A stretch of 64,000 nucleotides of DNA from Diphasiastrum complanatum. Taxonomy: Eukaryota; Streptophyta; Lycopodiopsida; Lycopodiales; Lycopodiaceae. The stretch is taken from the NCBI GenBank assembly GCA_029204225.1, contig CM055113.1, positions 34,212,362 through 34,276,361 of the forward strand, written 5' to 3'. The notes beneath the pieces are model-generated. The model had not been told where the DNA came from. It ran no database searches and saw nothing but the letters and a program-made list of their open reading frames with translations. Numbering within the stretch: the stretch's first letter is position 1; the number at the start of each line of letters is the position of its first letter. The position numbers and the translations under genes are program-made. Below, piece after piece: positions 34,699-46,031 of this stretch.

Positions 34699-34745
34699 AG
34701 GCCAGGCCAACCACCACAACCCCCCCGCTCTCTCTGTCTCTCTCA
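34590..34745. repeat. (CT)n arrays with GC-rich interruptions
   Basis: CT runs at 34590-34606, 34635-34695 and 34728-34743 are separated by GCCTGGCCAGCCCCCCCGCC and AGGCCAGGCCAACC-type inserts that resemble each other in inverted sense. Confidence 0.9.
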
Positions 34746-34749
34746 GCCT

Positions 34750-35380
34750 GTGATAGTTATGCTCCTGATGTCCCATAATGTTGTCTTTCTCTCAAATGAT
34801 TCAGAAAGTTTGTGAAGTCCATGATTAGAAGAGTTTCAGCAGGTTCTTAGCCTCTTTAAGAAACTTAACATGAAGGCGTAAGTGCAAAATCCATCTCATG
34901 GTGGACATGGTGGACAATTGTTTTCCTCCATTATCAAGAGTTCATATTCACCTCATGCTTTTAAATAAAATTCAACAGAGTATCATCATTTCTTTTGTCT
35001 AACAAAATATGACAAACATTGTGAAAAGTAAGCATGTTAATAACCTCCACATGGGACGGTTTCTATCAATGCGCTGCTATTCACACAAATGTTTACTTGG
35101 TCTGCATAGACCGTTCTCATCCGGCACAAGCCTAGAACTTATTCTACATGCATAATAATTATAATAGATCTAAAGGGCACTAAATTTTTTGGAAGAAAGA
35201 GCAGCTTTGGCTAATTAACTTGGTGAAAAACCAGCTACTCCATGCATCATTTATGTGTGGTGTCATGTATCTCATTTTTGGCAAGTCACTCTCTTGTGGT
35301 CACAAAATCAACAGACAACAATGACTAAGTCAACGCAGTGCTGGTATTCAGCGAATGAGGCATTTCACTATTATAAGCTT
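34750..35380. other. AT-rich spacer, nothing recognised
   Basis: No coding motif or repeat partner was seen. Confidence 0.45.
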
Positions 35381-35570
35381 TAAATTTGTGCATCACTATT
35401 ATAAGCTTTAAATTTCACTATTATAAGCCTAAAACCTAAACCCTAAAGCTAAAGCCTAATGCCCAATGCCTATTGCCTAAAGTCTAATCATAATGCCTAA
35501 AACTTAATGTGTATATCCTAAAGCCTAATGCCTAAAACCTAATGTCTAAAGCCTAAAACCACAACACACG
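35381..35570. repeat. Degenerate telomere-like tandem repeat
   Basis: After two copies of CACTATTATAAGCTTTAAAT comes a run of 7-bp-type units: CCTAAAA, CCTAAAC, CCTAAAG, CCTAATG. One stretch (CCTAAACCCTAAAG) is close to the plant telomere repeat CCCTAAA. The rest drifts, so this is an old interstitial tract or a simple repeat that converged on the motif. Confidence 0.7.
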
Positions 35571-35936
35571 CACCCTATAACACACACACTCTAGAGACAC
35601 GCACGCTATAACACACACATGTATTGGATAGCCTAATGCTAATGTTTTGTTTCGCATTATGTATTTTGAAATGGTCAACATAATGTCGGTGTAGCATTAA
35701 CATTAAACATAGATAGTTTATGTTTGTGTTTTTACTTCATTTAGGTTGAATTTGATCATTTCGTTAATATTGTACAATACGATGATTTCGTTCTAATTTG
35801 ACATGCCATTTCTATTTGAAAAACTAAAAAATCCATGTGGGCTTATCGACATGGACACTCGAGTGTGTGCGAAATAACCCTTCGTATATTACTCCGAAGC
35901 ATGAAAGCAGTCTACAAGGAAAAGGAGATTAATTAG

Positions 35937-36780
35937 GTGACACAATCGGCGCGAAGAGCGCTGTGTCTAGAGGCTACAGAGTTATCGAGGATATGGCATG
36001 TCCGAGTGCAAGTTTGGTGCCAGGACTCGCGTAGCGTTGAGGGTGTGTCGACCGTTACTACTGATGTTGTAGGTAGTATTGGTGGGACGCCAGATCATGT
36101 TCATTGTGATCCCACCTATAGTTCGTCAGAGTTAGAATCTGCATCGGAGAGGAGAGGTAGAGTAGAGAGAGGGAAAAGTGCGAGGAGGAGACTGATTCCA
36201 TGCTAGTTGGAGCAGGTGCAGGAGTTGATTAGTAGGGATGGATCTGATTTTGGCACTGTTTCTAGTGTTGTTGATGATAGTGGAGTGGATTATGGTTTGT
36301 CTGTAGGTGGGCTTTAGTTGCCACATGATGTTGTGCTGAGTACATCTGAAGTAAGGTTGGTAGGTGTCCATATTATTCCACCTGTTACATTGGATTTGAT
36401 GTCTAATGTTCATAGTATAGAGAGATTTTATCTGTTTGTGAGAGGCAAAGAAGAATTATAGGGACTAGAATCGACTTTAGTAGCATTTGTTACACCTGAG
36501 GCTATGCGTAATCACCCATCATATGGGACTCCAGAAGTAGAGTCTAGAACAGAGAGGGTTAAAAGGTTGCGACGTAGATATTATGCAATGAAGAGATATT
36601 TTGATAGGAGTGGTCCGAGATCGGTAGCTATCGTTACTCCAGAGGAAGTGCATAGAAACCCGTCTTATATGACCACCCCTGAGGTAGAGTCCAGAACGGA
36701 GCGGACTCTAAGGTTGCACGTACGTATTATGCAAAGAAGAGATATTTGGATAGAATTACATCTACCCATGTGAGAGGAAG
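35937..36780 (+). pseudogene. Helitron RepHel N-terminal region, decayed
   Basis: One plus-strand frame stays readable from 35937 to 36773 with three internal stops. Near its end TPEVESRTERVKRLRRRYYA and TTPEVESRTERTLRL form two copies, about 165 bp apart, of a basic unit. Plant RepHel proteins often carry such T-P-E-x-R-x-x-R arrays upstream of the zinc-finger/Rep part. It leads into the Rep region at 36825. Confidence 0.6.
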
Positions 36781-36824
36781 TTTGTTTGAGGTAGATCTTC
36801 TCAAACACCAGTGTGTCATGATTT

Positions 36825-38760
36825 GGGAGGAATGGAATTTGTGTGTAGTCGTTGTTCAGCCCTATAGTGGAAACCGGAAAAAAGTTTGTCTTTTTGTTGC
36901 ATGAAAGGCAAGGTGCATTTGCCATTGATGCCTTCGCCCCCTCCTGAGCTCCACAAGTTGTACACATCTTTTGATGACTTCGGAGTTCATTTTAGAAAAA
37001 ATGTGTGGAGTTATAATAACTCATTGGCCTTTGCATTTCTTGGATTCTAGATAGATCCACTGCAAGTTTTGTAGGTGGTGCATATACATTTCGAGTGTTA
37101 GGTCAGTTGTATAATCATATTGGTGGTTTGTTGCCTATAGATAGACATTCTTCTTCACAGATCTACATCATGGATGGTGATGATCTACAAATATTAGAGA
37201 TAATCTTTGAACCCCAAGCTTAGACGCGATGTTCTCTCCCTTTTGTAGACCATGATAATGGAGGTGAATCCATTTGCTCAATGTTTTAAGAACATTTCTC
37301 GAATCATAATTGAGAACATTATGAAGGATATTCGTCTCCACATAGTGTCTAGTTGTTCGTAGAGTAGAGCCAATAGGCAATTCAATGCTCCTACGAGCAA
37401 TGAGATTGACGTGCTTATGCCTATAGATGATACCTCAAGCGACAGAATGTGGGATATCATATTGCACTCCATTCAGGATGGTTTGTAGCATATCATGGAG
37501 CATCATTCGTCGTATGACCCATTGCATTTTGTTCTTCTCTTTCCTTATGGTACCGACGGGTGGTATCAGGGGATCCCCCATGTGCATGTGAGAGAGGATT
37601 CACATGGTGATGATGATGATATTCATGGTGTACATTTTGATCCTCATGAAGAGCATTTAGAAGGTGGACACAAAGTTGTCACTATTCGAGAGTTTTATAG
37701 CTACCATTTCCAGGTTTGAGCAGAGCATATTTCACCTATACACTTGGTGAAAGGCTACTACGAGAGTATATGTGTGACGTGGTAGCAAAAATGGTGCAGA
37801 ACATCATAAACTATATCTATAACAATCGAGATAGATTTTATAGAGAGATTTGTATTGGTATCGTTGATGCTCTTGGAGCTCATTCGGCTAGCGAGAAAGG
37901 GCAACAAATAGTCCTTCCATCATCTTATAATGGTTCACCACATCATATGCATCAGCAGTACCAAGATGCTATGGCTGTCGTTAGGGAGTTGGGTTCTCCC
38001 GATCTGTTTATCACAATGACAACAAACCCAAACTGGGTAGAAGTGATATGTGAGTTGAGATTTCATCAGACACCCTCAGATAGGCCGGATTTGGTGTCAA
38101 GGATTTTTAACATGAAGCTTCAACATTTGATTCATCTGTTGAAGAAGGAAGGGATATTTGGGCGCATTATAGGGAGGTTTCATGTTGTAGAGTTTCAAAA
38201 GAGAGGATTGCATCATGCCCACTTGCTGATTATATTAGAGGAGCGAAGCAAACCCATCACTGTTGGAGATTATGATCATATGGTGTGCGCAGAGATACCT
38301 TTGAGGGAGGATGATCCGAAGTTGTATGAGATAGTGAGGACAGTGTATGATACATGGGCCATGTGGAGCATCTTTTTCAAATGCGCCGTGCATGAAGGAT
38401 ATAAAATGCTCGAAAAACTATCCAAGGAGTTTCATTGATGAAACATTGATAGTGAACGAGCATCTTTTGTATAGACGTAGGGACAACGGAATGAAGGTTT
38501 GATCGCGTGGAGAGATTTAGACAACAGGTGGGTAGTACCGTATAATAGATGGTTGACACTACATTTTTAGTGTCACATTAACATGGAAATATGTGTACAT
38601 ATACACAGTGTGAAGTATTTGTACAAGTACGTGTACAAGAGACCTGATATGATTACGGCGGAGGCTATGGAGTCTGGTGGTCAGATAGTAGGACTAGTGA
38701 ATGAGATAGAGCAATTTTTGAATGCTCCATATTTTTTCGCGTGTGAGGCTTAAATATCAG
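36825..38760 (+). pseudogene. Helitron Rep (HUH/Y2 endonuclease) region without helicase
   Basis: RepHel proteins nick and transfer a single strand for rolling-circle transposition. In order: a zinc finger MEFVCSRCSAL with FCCMKGKV; PPPELHKLYTSFDDFGVHF and YNNSLAF; YTFRVLGQLYNH after small frame changes; SQIYIMDGD. Then HHSSYDPLHFVLLFPYGTDG and TIREFYSYHFQ (37495-37716). A 240-codon frame (37716-38438) has IVLPSSYNGSPHHMHQQYQD, PDLFITMTTNPNW, DRPDLVSRIFNMK and the metal-binding HUH VEFQKRGLHHAHLLII (His-Ala-His at codons 167-169). After more shifts come WVVPYNRWLTL, CHINMEICTYIHSVKYLYKY (both Rep tyrosines in YLYKYVYK near 38620), and EIEQFLNA. No helicase domain follows. The Rep motifs survive but the ORF is broken. 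Confidence 0.9.
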
Positions 38761-39212
38761 CCAATAGGATTTTGGGACAAGGGCCTTCCACATTTATAAA
38801 AAGGCACCATTTGTACTCTAATTTCATGCTTCATTGAGAGGAGGAGACTCTACCATTTTGGGAGCTCAAGCATCCTCAATTGCTAATCAGTCTTGCTTAT
38901 GCTATTGTTGTGGATGTTTGTTAATTCCATTTTCATGCTTTTTGGTTATGCTAGTTAAGGTTTCTCCATAAGCAATGATATTGAGCATTTGAGCTAACCT
39001 CCATCTCATCTCTCTCACTCTCTCTCACCCTCTTCCCCTCTCTTCTTCTTCTCTTCTTCTTGTCTCTTTCACCCTCAACCATGATGAATGCTAGTATAGT
39101 GGAATAGAGTTAACAGTGGGTAGTGTTAGTGGTGAGTAGGATTAAGGGAGAAAGTAGAGAACTATCTAAAAGTAGCATCTACGCATAGTTAGGTGCCTAT
39201 CCAGTGATCTAA
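38761..39212. other. Spacer between Helitron Rep and copia LTR; CT-rich run at 39009-39070
   Basis: No RepHel helicase sequence or 3' hairpin plus CTRR terminus could be recognised. A CT/CTT-rich tract lies at 39009-39070. Confidence 0.4.
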
Positions 39213-39823
39213 TGATGAGAAGAATCAGTCGCAGTCGCTAAGCTTTCACGAAGGAACCACGACTCTCTTGTGCTTGGATGATGCGATCGCTGGACACTGC
39301 CAGCTGAATCACTCTTACAATCCTCCAGAATGTAGTCAGGCACTGCTGATCTATGATTATAAAATTAATGCAGCATACAACATAGTTTCAACCAAGGTGT
39401 GGAACTCAAATGAACAAGAAAAACTCAGACACACGATTAACAGCAGACGCATTTGCATTCGAGATCAGACACAATGAGAAAAAAACATCTATATTGATCT
39501 TTCTCTGATTTCTTCAAGCACTGCATGCAAATCCACGTAGTGCGTTGGCGTGGGAGAAACACAGTTCTCTCACGAGCAATTGTCTCGCTTTACTAGTGGA
39601 CAGTTGGATCTACAGATCCTAGACAGAATTGTCTTCGCACATAGGCAGACATGTATTATGTATTTTGTCTTGATTGCTTACTTGCATTAGACTACTACAT
39701 TACACTGTATGTGTACTCTGTTGATCTATATGTCAAGTATCATCCAGTAAGTATAGTCGCTCTATGTAAATCTGAGATTAGAGTGATTAAGCATCTACAA
39801 CTAATCAAGGAATTACAAGAGTG
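39213..39823 (-). repeat. 3' LTR, copia derivative
   Basis: Begins TGATGAGAAGAATCAG and ends near TTACAAGAGTG. It is closely similar to 41304-41922 and 57174-57791. Confidence 0.8.
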
Positions 39824-39867
39824 GTAGATTAGCCACGACCTAAAATGTATCTGCTGACATCATGCCA

Positions 39868-40608
39868 TTAGGTCAGATATTTGTACTTCTGGGTACTTGT
39901 GTGATCTTTGTTGGTACTCTTTGGAGCGTGAGGGCAAAACATGTTTCGTGACATTTTTTGTGTTGCGTCGTTGGTTTTGTTTCCATCGTTGGTTCCGTTT
40001 CCATTGTTGGTTTCATTTTGCTCGTCTGCTTTTCTCTCGTACTGGACCACAAAAGATTCTCGTGCCAAACCGCAAAAGATTCTCATTTGTGAACATTTCG
40101 TGTTCGCAAACCATTCGTCTTCGTCTCCTTTGACTTTTGTGTTCGTGAAACTTTTCGTGTTTAATGTCTCCTGACTTTCATGTTCACGAACATCTTCGTC
40201 AGGCCGAGGGCTGAAAGCTAGCAAGGCTTTGTAAACAGAAATGTTTTGTTTTTTCAGCTCCCTCTCAAAGCATGATAGCTTTACGATCCCGAGACTGCTC
40301 CTTTGTCTCTCAAAAAGTCCTTTGTCCAGGGCTTTAGTGAAGATGTCAACAACCATGTCTTTCGTTCCGATGAAAGTGGTCTACAACATCTTCTTTTCAA
40401 TTATATCCCTGATCAAGTGGTACTTGGTCGCAATGTGCTTTGTTCTGGAATGGAATACGAGATCTTTCGTTAGGTGTATTGCAGAGGTGTTGTCCATCTG
40501 CAAGACCAGGGGCTCATTCCTTGTTTTGCCCAATTTGTCCAGGAACTGCCTTAGCCAGATTATTTCGTTGGCCATCTTTGCTGCTGCAACATATTCTGCC
40601 TCGCAGGG
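39868..40608 (-). pseudogene. Copia RNase H and C-terminal tail
   Basis: Reads CEAEYVAAAKMANEIIWLRQ, then LQMDNTSAIHLTKD, SRTKHIATKYHLIRDIIEKK, a stop, TTFIGTKDMVVDIFTKALDK, and SLGIVKLSCFERELK. The tail holds an Asn-Gly/Asn-Asp repeat (NETNNGNGTNDGNKTND) and FANTKCSQMRIF, corresponding to the TTCGCAAACC-type repeat of the related copy at 57990-58140. Confidence 0.85.
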
Positions 40609-40960
40609 ATGGTGTTGACAAGCGATGACTATCCAAAGACTGATGAAGAGAGAGAACAAATGCAGCTCACACCTTACAAGAAGCTGATAGGATCACTGAT
40701 GTACCTTGCAGACAACACATGTCCTGATATTGCATATGCAGTGTTCAGGATGAGCCAATTCTGCAAGAATCCAGGCTCAACACATTGGAAGATTGCAAAA
40801 TGCATTTTGCAATATCTTCAGTTAACGAGCGATTATGGCTTGTGTTTTTGTCGTGATGCAAGTTTTAGGATATTTTCCTAAGCGACGCTAGCTGGGCATC
40901 TCTCAAGGACAACTGTAAAAGCATCTTAGGAGGATGGACCATCGCATCAGGAGAGTTTGT
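40609..40960 (+). pseudogene. Inverted copia RT-end/RNase H-start segment
   Basis: Plus-strand frame VLTSDDYPKTDEEREQMQLT, CPDIAYAVFRMSQFCKNPGS, HWKIAKCILQYLQLTSDYGL, then after a stop SDASWASLKDNCKSILGGW. This is the stretch that in the copy at 58150-59159 lies on the minus strand directly before the RNase H. Here it runs opposite to its neighbour. Confidence 0.88.
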
Positions 40961-41290
40961 CGGCAGTGGAGAGCGGTCCAGTAGACGATGTGGCACGTCC
41001 TGCACGCTTGCGGGCCACGTGCGAGATCTCATCACCACTGCCTAGCCACCCGCCATCATTCCCCTTAGATCCCAAAAGGGCTGGTACCAGGGGACAAGGG
41101 TACATTGTCTACAATGAGCTTATATGTGGGTTTTGTTATAGTCTCCATTTTCTTATGGGACGAATGCACTCTTTTTGGTGCCTTTTCGAACGCAGCCACT
41201 TTGTGCGTAGCTTGCATCCTCCAACACCCACACTCAAGTGAACACAGGGCGAAGGAAACCCCCACTTGCTCGCTCAGGACCAGAACACTT

Positions 41291-41302
41291 GCTCTGATAC
41301 CA
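41291..41302 (-). promoter_or_regulatory. tRNA-iMet primer binding site
   Basis: The plus strand GCTCTGATACCA gives TGGTATCAGAGC on the element strand, complementary to the 3' end of plant initiator tRNA-Met, beside the LTR starting at 41304. Confidence 0.9.
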
Positions 41303-41303
41303 C

Positions 41304-41922
41304 TGATGAGAAGAATCAATCACAGTCGTGAAGCTTTTGCAAAGGAACCATGACTCTCTTGGGCTCAGATGGAGTTCAACTGCGATCGTTGGACACTGCC
41401 AACTGAATCACTCCTACAGTCCTCCAGAATGTAGTCAGGCACTGCTGATCTACGTTTATAAAATTAATGCAGCATTCAACATAGTTTCAACCAAGGTGCG
41501 GAATTCAAATGAACAAGAAAAATTCAGACACACGATTAACAACAGACGCATTTGCATTCGAGATCAGACACAACGAAAAAAAAACATCGATATTGATCTT
41601 TCTCTGATTTCTTCAAGCACTGCATGCAAATCCACGCAGTGCGTTGGTGTTAGAGAAACATAGTTCTCTCACGAGCAATCGTCTCGCTTTACTAGCGGAC
41701 AGTTGGATCTACAAATCCTAGACAGAATTGTCTTCGCATGCAGGCAGACAGGTATTCTGTATTTTGTCTTGATTGCTTACTTGCATCAGCCTACTACATT
41801 ACATTGTATGTGTACTCTATTGATCTATATGTCAAGTATCATCCAGTAAGTATAGTCACTCTATGTAAATCTAAGATTAGAGTGATTAAGCATCTACAAC
41901 TAATCAGGGAATTACAAGAGTG
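41304..41922 (-). repeat. 5' LTR, copia derivative
   Basis: TGATGAGAAGAATCAATCAC through TTACAAGAGTG; partner of 39213-39823. A plus-strand flank motif GAACACCGTTTTAGTAATTT follows and recurs at 51780-51800. Confidence 0.8.
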
Positions 41923-42860
41923 AACACCGTTTTAGTAATTTTGGGAAAACCCCAAGTTTCATTCTTTGCAAAAAAACATGAAATTTGATTTCTTATTTGT
42001 TTCTTCATACTATTTGCACATGTTTTTTGTTTGAAGATTGATTAAAGAAGGTAATCCTTTCATACATTTCTCTCAATCATTTTATGTTGACTCTATGGTT
42101 TGTGCATGGATAACATTTTATTTTTATATGTCAGTCTTAACCAAAGTTGAGAACTATAGACATCAAAAACATCACACAATATTGTCGAGTTATATTTTCA
42201 ACAAAATTATGATTTGTGGACTTTTTTGTGTTAAGCAACTGGCCGGTTGTAGTCAACACTCTATCCACACACCCCCAATGTGATTTGTGGTCATATTTTT
42301 AACACCAAGCCCATTTTGATTTAATGAATTCATAAATGCTTTATCTTGAAGTGTGTTTGTGTTTTAAAAATAATTCAATTTTGTTTGTTTTTCTTTCAAC
42401 TTGAGCACATCTCAAGTTTTCAATTGCACCATTGAATTATTTTTAGCTAGTCTTATATCGCAATTTACAATGAATGAAGCTTTTTGGTGGATGTTATGTT
42501 CTCTTTTCTAAAATTGCACTAGATAAATTTCTCTTTTATATATGGACATTGTGAAATTTCTAAAAGATTGATGCATTTGCCAAATGTAATTGCTATATAT
42601 TTCATTAAAATAGTAATCATATTGTAACAACAAATCATGTTTATATCACGAGTCAAAGTATAAAAAAAATTGTGTACACACATCTTTACCCTCAAGTAAA
42701 GAAACCAACAATTATTGACTACTTGATTTCATTTAATTATGTTACAAACTTTTATTGAGTTGCAATTTGTTCACGATAGGTTTTGAGGTGCATGTGATAA
42801 CCTTCATGATTATTTGGATTTAATTTCTCATGTGATTATGATTGTACAATTATAAATGTA
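41923..42860. other. AT-rich spacer, nothing recognised
   Basis: Only short frames. The first ~80 bp resemble 51775-51860, so a dispersed repeat may begin here. Confidence 0.45.
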
Positions 42861-43830
42861 TTATTTTAATAGCCAGAACATAAACAAAAGACAAAATTGT
42901 TGCTCTCCTTTGAGTACCTGTGAATTGGTAGCCTCAATTCTTGGTGACGAAGAGTAACTTGATTGCAATAAATGTTCTGATGAAACCCGAGTACTTGTAC
43001 TACTAGGAAACATCTTTATAACATATTGAAAATGTCCATACAAAGGATGACCTTCTATCACTGGCAGTTGTCCATACCTTGTTGCTTCTATGACTGGTTG
43101 AACATCAAGAACTTGTGTTAAATTGAGAAGATACGAAAAAAGCTTGTTGTTGAGTACATCATCTTCAACTTCTCCTATAAATGGATTGAGAAATATGCAA
43201 TTTTTGGGATTGTTAAGACATCCTTTGTATGGACTATCATCTATTAATATGGTAGTTCTTTCATCACAAAAACATGTGAAATTTGCCCACACCCGATATA
43301 GTGGCTTGAACATTGATTCCACATTTGGCTTGTCTGGTCTAATAAACAAGGTGACGATTGCTTGAAACATTTTTCTTGTCCCCAAGTCATAAAAAAGGGA
43401 AATTGTCTTTTGGCCACATGCTCCAACAATTGAATCCTTGGTACAATGTTCTTCTCTTTTGCACATGACCACAACCCAATATTAAAATGATTGGAAATTG
43501 CACTCAAGAAGTCAATGCAACCCGTGCGTAGTATGATCCTTTTCCACCCAATGTTATAAATGTCTTGGTTGGTTGGACCATTTCTAACAAACTTGCACAT
43601 CAATAGTCCATTGAGATCTAGTATTAGTGTATGATAGTGCAACTTTTCACCTATGCTTTCACATGACATTTTTTGCAAAAAAAGTTTGTCATTATTTATA
43701 AAACTTGAGAACTGTATGTTTTTTTCTATTTTATCAAGTCCACCTCTTGTAAAGTGATCTCTTTTTCTTTTGTACTTCCTGTCACAACGTTCACAAAGAA
43801 GATTGTTGAAATAAGTCTTAGTAAAAAAAA
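42861..43830 (-). pseudogene. FCP1/NLI-type HAD phosphatase-like protein, frameshifted
   Basis: Proteins of this fold remove phosphate from Ser/Thr, classically on the RNA polymerase II tail. The upstream part (about 43830-43680) reads LCERCDRKYKRKRDHF. The core from 43678 has YHTLILDLNGLLMCK, HAD motif I with DLN in place of the usual DxD; then GCIDFLSAISNHFNIGLWSC (motif II region) and KRQFPFFMTWGQEKCF. A one-base frame change at about 43350-43375 continues with IRPDKPNVESMFKPLYRVWA, ERTTILIDDSPYKGCLNN (motif IV Asp-Asp) and CIFLNPFIGEVEDDVLNNKL, up to the stop at 42861. Losing the second motif I Asp should abolish catalysis by the usual mechanism, but some plant HAD-like proteins are thought to share DLNG; I am recalling this, not checking it. 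Further exons may lie at 44210-44365. Confidence 0.75.
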
Positions 43831-44209
43831 ATTGTAATTATTTATTAAGTTTTTACTATTTTTTATTGATAATATAGTGGATATTGAGTATATGAGCATA
43901 AGCACATGATTCATTTGTTTTAATTTTGACAAACAAAAATAAAAACCATGATATAATTCAAAATGAAATCCGTAAAAAAATGATAAGATTTAATTCATGT
44001 ACATAGAGGAGTTTTAAATATCTACAATTATCTAATTGTTTGATTCCTACCATGGCCATTTGTACACTACAAAAAAGCTACTATAGACTATGAAATTATA
44101 GTTATCAAGACATGAGAAATCTATTTCAATCACCTGTAGAAAGATGACTTTCATGTTCAAGTAGATCAATGTGACTAGTAGAAGGGGGTTCACCACTCTC
44201 ATCAATTTA

Positions 44210-44365
44210 TTTTTGTTTCTCTTTTTCTTCCCATATCGCCCCTGCTTCTTGTACTATAGAGGCAAGTTCTTCAACTTTTGTAATAGGCATAGGAATAGAC
44301 TTTCTTCTAACAATCCTGCAAATTTTGCCACTGATGGATTTGTGTCCACAAGTGGAGAATCCTAA
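44210..44365 (-). CDS. Exon-like segment upstream of the FCP1-like sequence
   Basis: Read right to left after an AG, the frame gives STCGHKSISGKICRIVRRKS, then PMPITKVEELASIVQEAGAI and WEEKEKQK before a stop. The charged, helical composition and orientation suggest an N-terminal exon of the gene at 42861-43830, but splice sites are not certain. It is unrecognised as a family. Confidence 0.4.
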
Positions 44366-44605
44366 ACTCTCAAATGATAAGCAGCAATTACATTAAGTGT
44401 AGAAATGATCAGAATCTTAATGACAGATTCAAATCATGTCTAGTTGCATATTGAAAGAACCTTAGCATAAGTAATGCTCGAGTTATTTCTAATTTTTATG
44501 ATTAATTTCTTCATAAATGGCTTTGTAGTATTGCTCTAACTCGAGCAATGCTCGATTTAGCTGTATATTTTCAACAATGAAATCCCCATGTGTTCAAACC
44601 GATTA

Positions 44606-45080
<475 letters not shown>

Positions 45081-45085
45081 TTTAA

Positions 45086-45905
45086 TGTTGAATTTCACAC
45101 GTGTGGATTGTCCACTACATGTACTTGTGATCTCCTAAGGTGTGTAGATGCACCAAGATCAAGACTAGATTGAGATTCAAGATCTATCTTTGATTCTATG
45201 GCAAAAACACACTACTACATGCATTCAATCACTTCCAACTCTCACTCACACGTGTGGGAAGTGTTCCAGAAGTATTCTAAGTAAAAACAAGCTGCTCTCC
45301 TCGGGTAGAGAGAGAAAAACCATCATGAGCTCTCGGGTAGAGAGAGAAAGCTAGAAATTCAATGACACTCAAAATCCACTCAATCTCAAAATCAATTAGA
45401 TCCAAAAGGAGGAGTACAATGATACTAATAGATTCATGAGCTAACACTATGCTTAACTATGATTGGATCACACTTTGCCACCTCTTAATCCTATTGGACC
45501 ATTGATCCATGCACCTCTAAATTCTATTGGACTATATTCAAGCACACCTCAATTTTCTATTGGACCTCACAAGGTTCCACCTCTAAATCCTATTGGACCT
45601 CTTAAGCTTCATCAAACAAAAGCATGACACTTGTCTACACTCTAATTGGCACAAGTTTGGCTCTATTTTGGCTCAATATTGGCATCACAAGTGGAAATGG
45701 ATAATTTGCCATCTATGCCAAATTTGACCCTATCAACATCCTACACCTAAATGCTTGACTATGAAATTCTATGAGACCCCTATATCAAACATTTTGATTT
45801 ACTTTATAATCCTCCACACGTGGGAACATCCTCCACACATGTGAGATTCACTTACAAACTTCTATCATAAAAAATACCAAGCTAGATTTTTGCCAATTTC
45901 TCACA
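45086..45905 (-). repeat. 3' LTR (820 bp) with CACGTG palindromes
   Basis: CACGTG cores at 45098-45103, 45249-45254 and 45817-45822. These are G-box/ABRE-type sites in plant promoters. The partner at 49364-50183 has three also, at slightly different members of the series. Confidence 0.93.
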
Positions 45906-45914
45906 CTCCTCCTC
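45906..45914 (-). promoter_or_regulatory. Polypurine tract
   Basis: GAGGAGGAG on the element strand, directly beside the 3' LTR start; it would prime plus-strand synthesis. Confidence 0.85.
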
Positions 45915-46031
45915 AAAAAATAGCTTGGAAAGGTACTAGATCACTTGAGAAGTTTGTGAATCTTTTTGAGTGGATCCTTTGGTATGCATAAGAAGTGAAG
46001 ATCAGCCAAGGGATCCATCATAGCAGCACCC

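Larger units (their letters stand above)
39213..41922 (-). mobile_element. Copia deletion derivative with internal inversion
   Basis: Two LTRs of about 611 and 619 bp (39213-39823 and 41304-41922) flank about 1.5 kb. A primer site (41291-41302, GCTCTGATACCA on plus) sits inside the right LTR, making it a minus-strand element. Internally, RNase H is on the minus strand (39868-40608), while the adjoining RT-end segment (40609-40960) is on the plus strand. Gag, protease, integrase and most of RT are absent. A related copy at 57174-59225 has these parts collinear on the minus strand, so the inversion is specific to this one. No clear 5-bp target duplication was identified. Confidence 0.82.

Noticed and set aside
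41304-41922. A short host gene inside the repeated frames at 39268-39477 and 41328-41663
   Set aside because: The frames recur in all three LTR copies of the same copia family and are non-coding LTR sequence.
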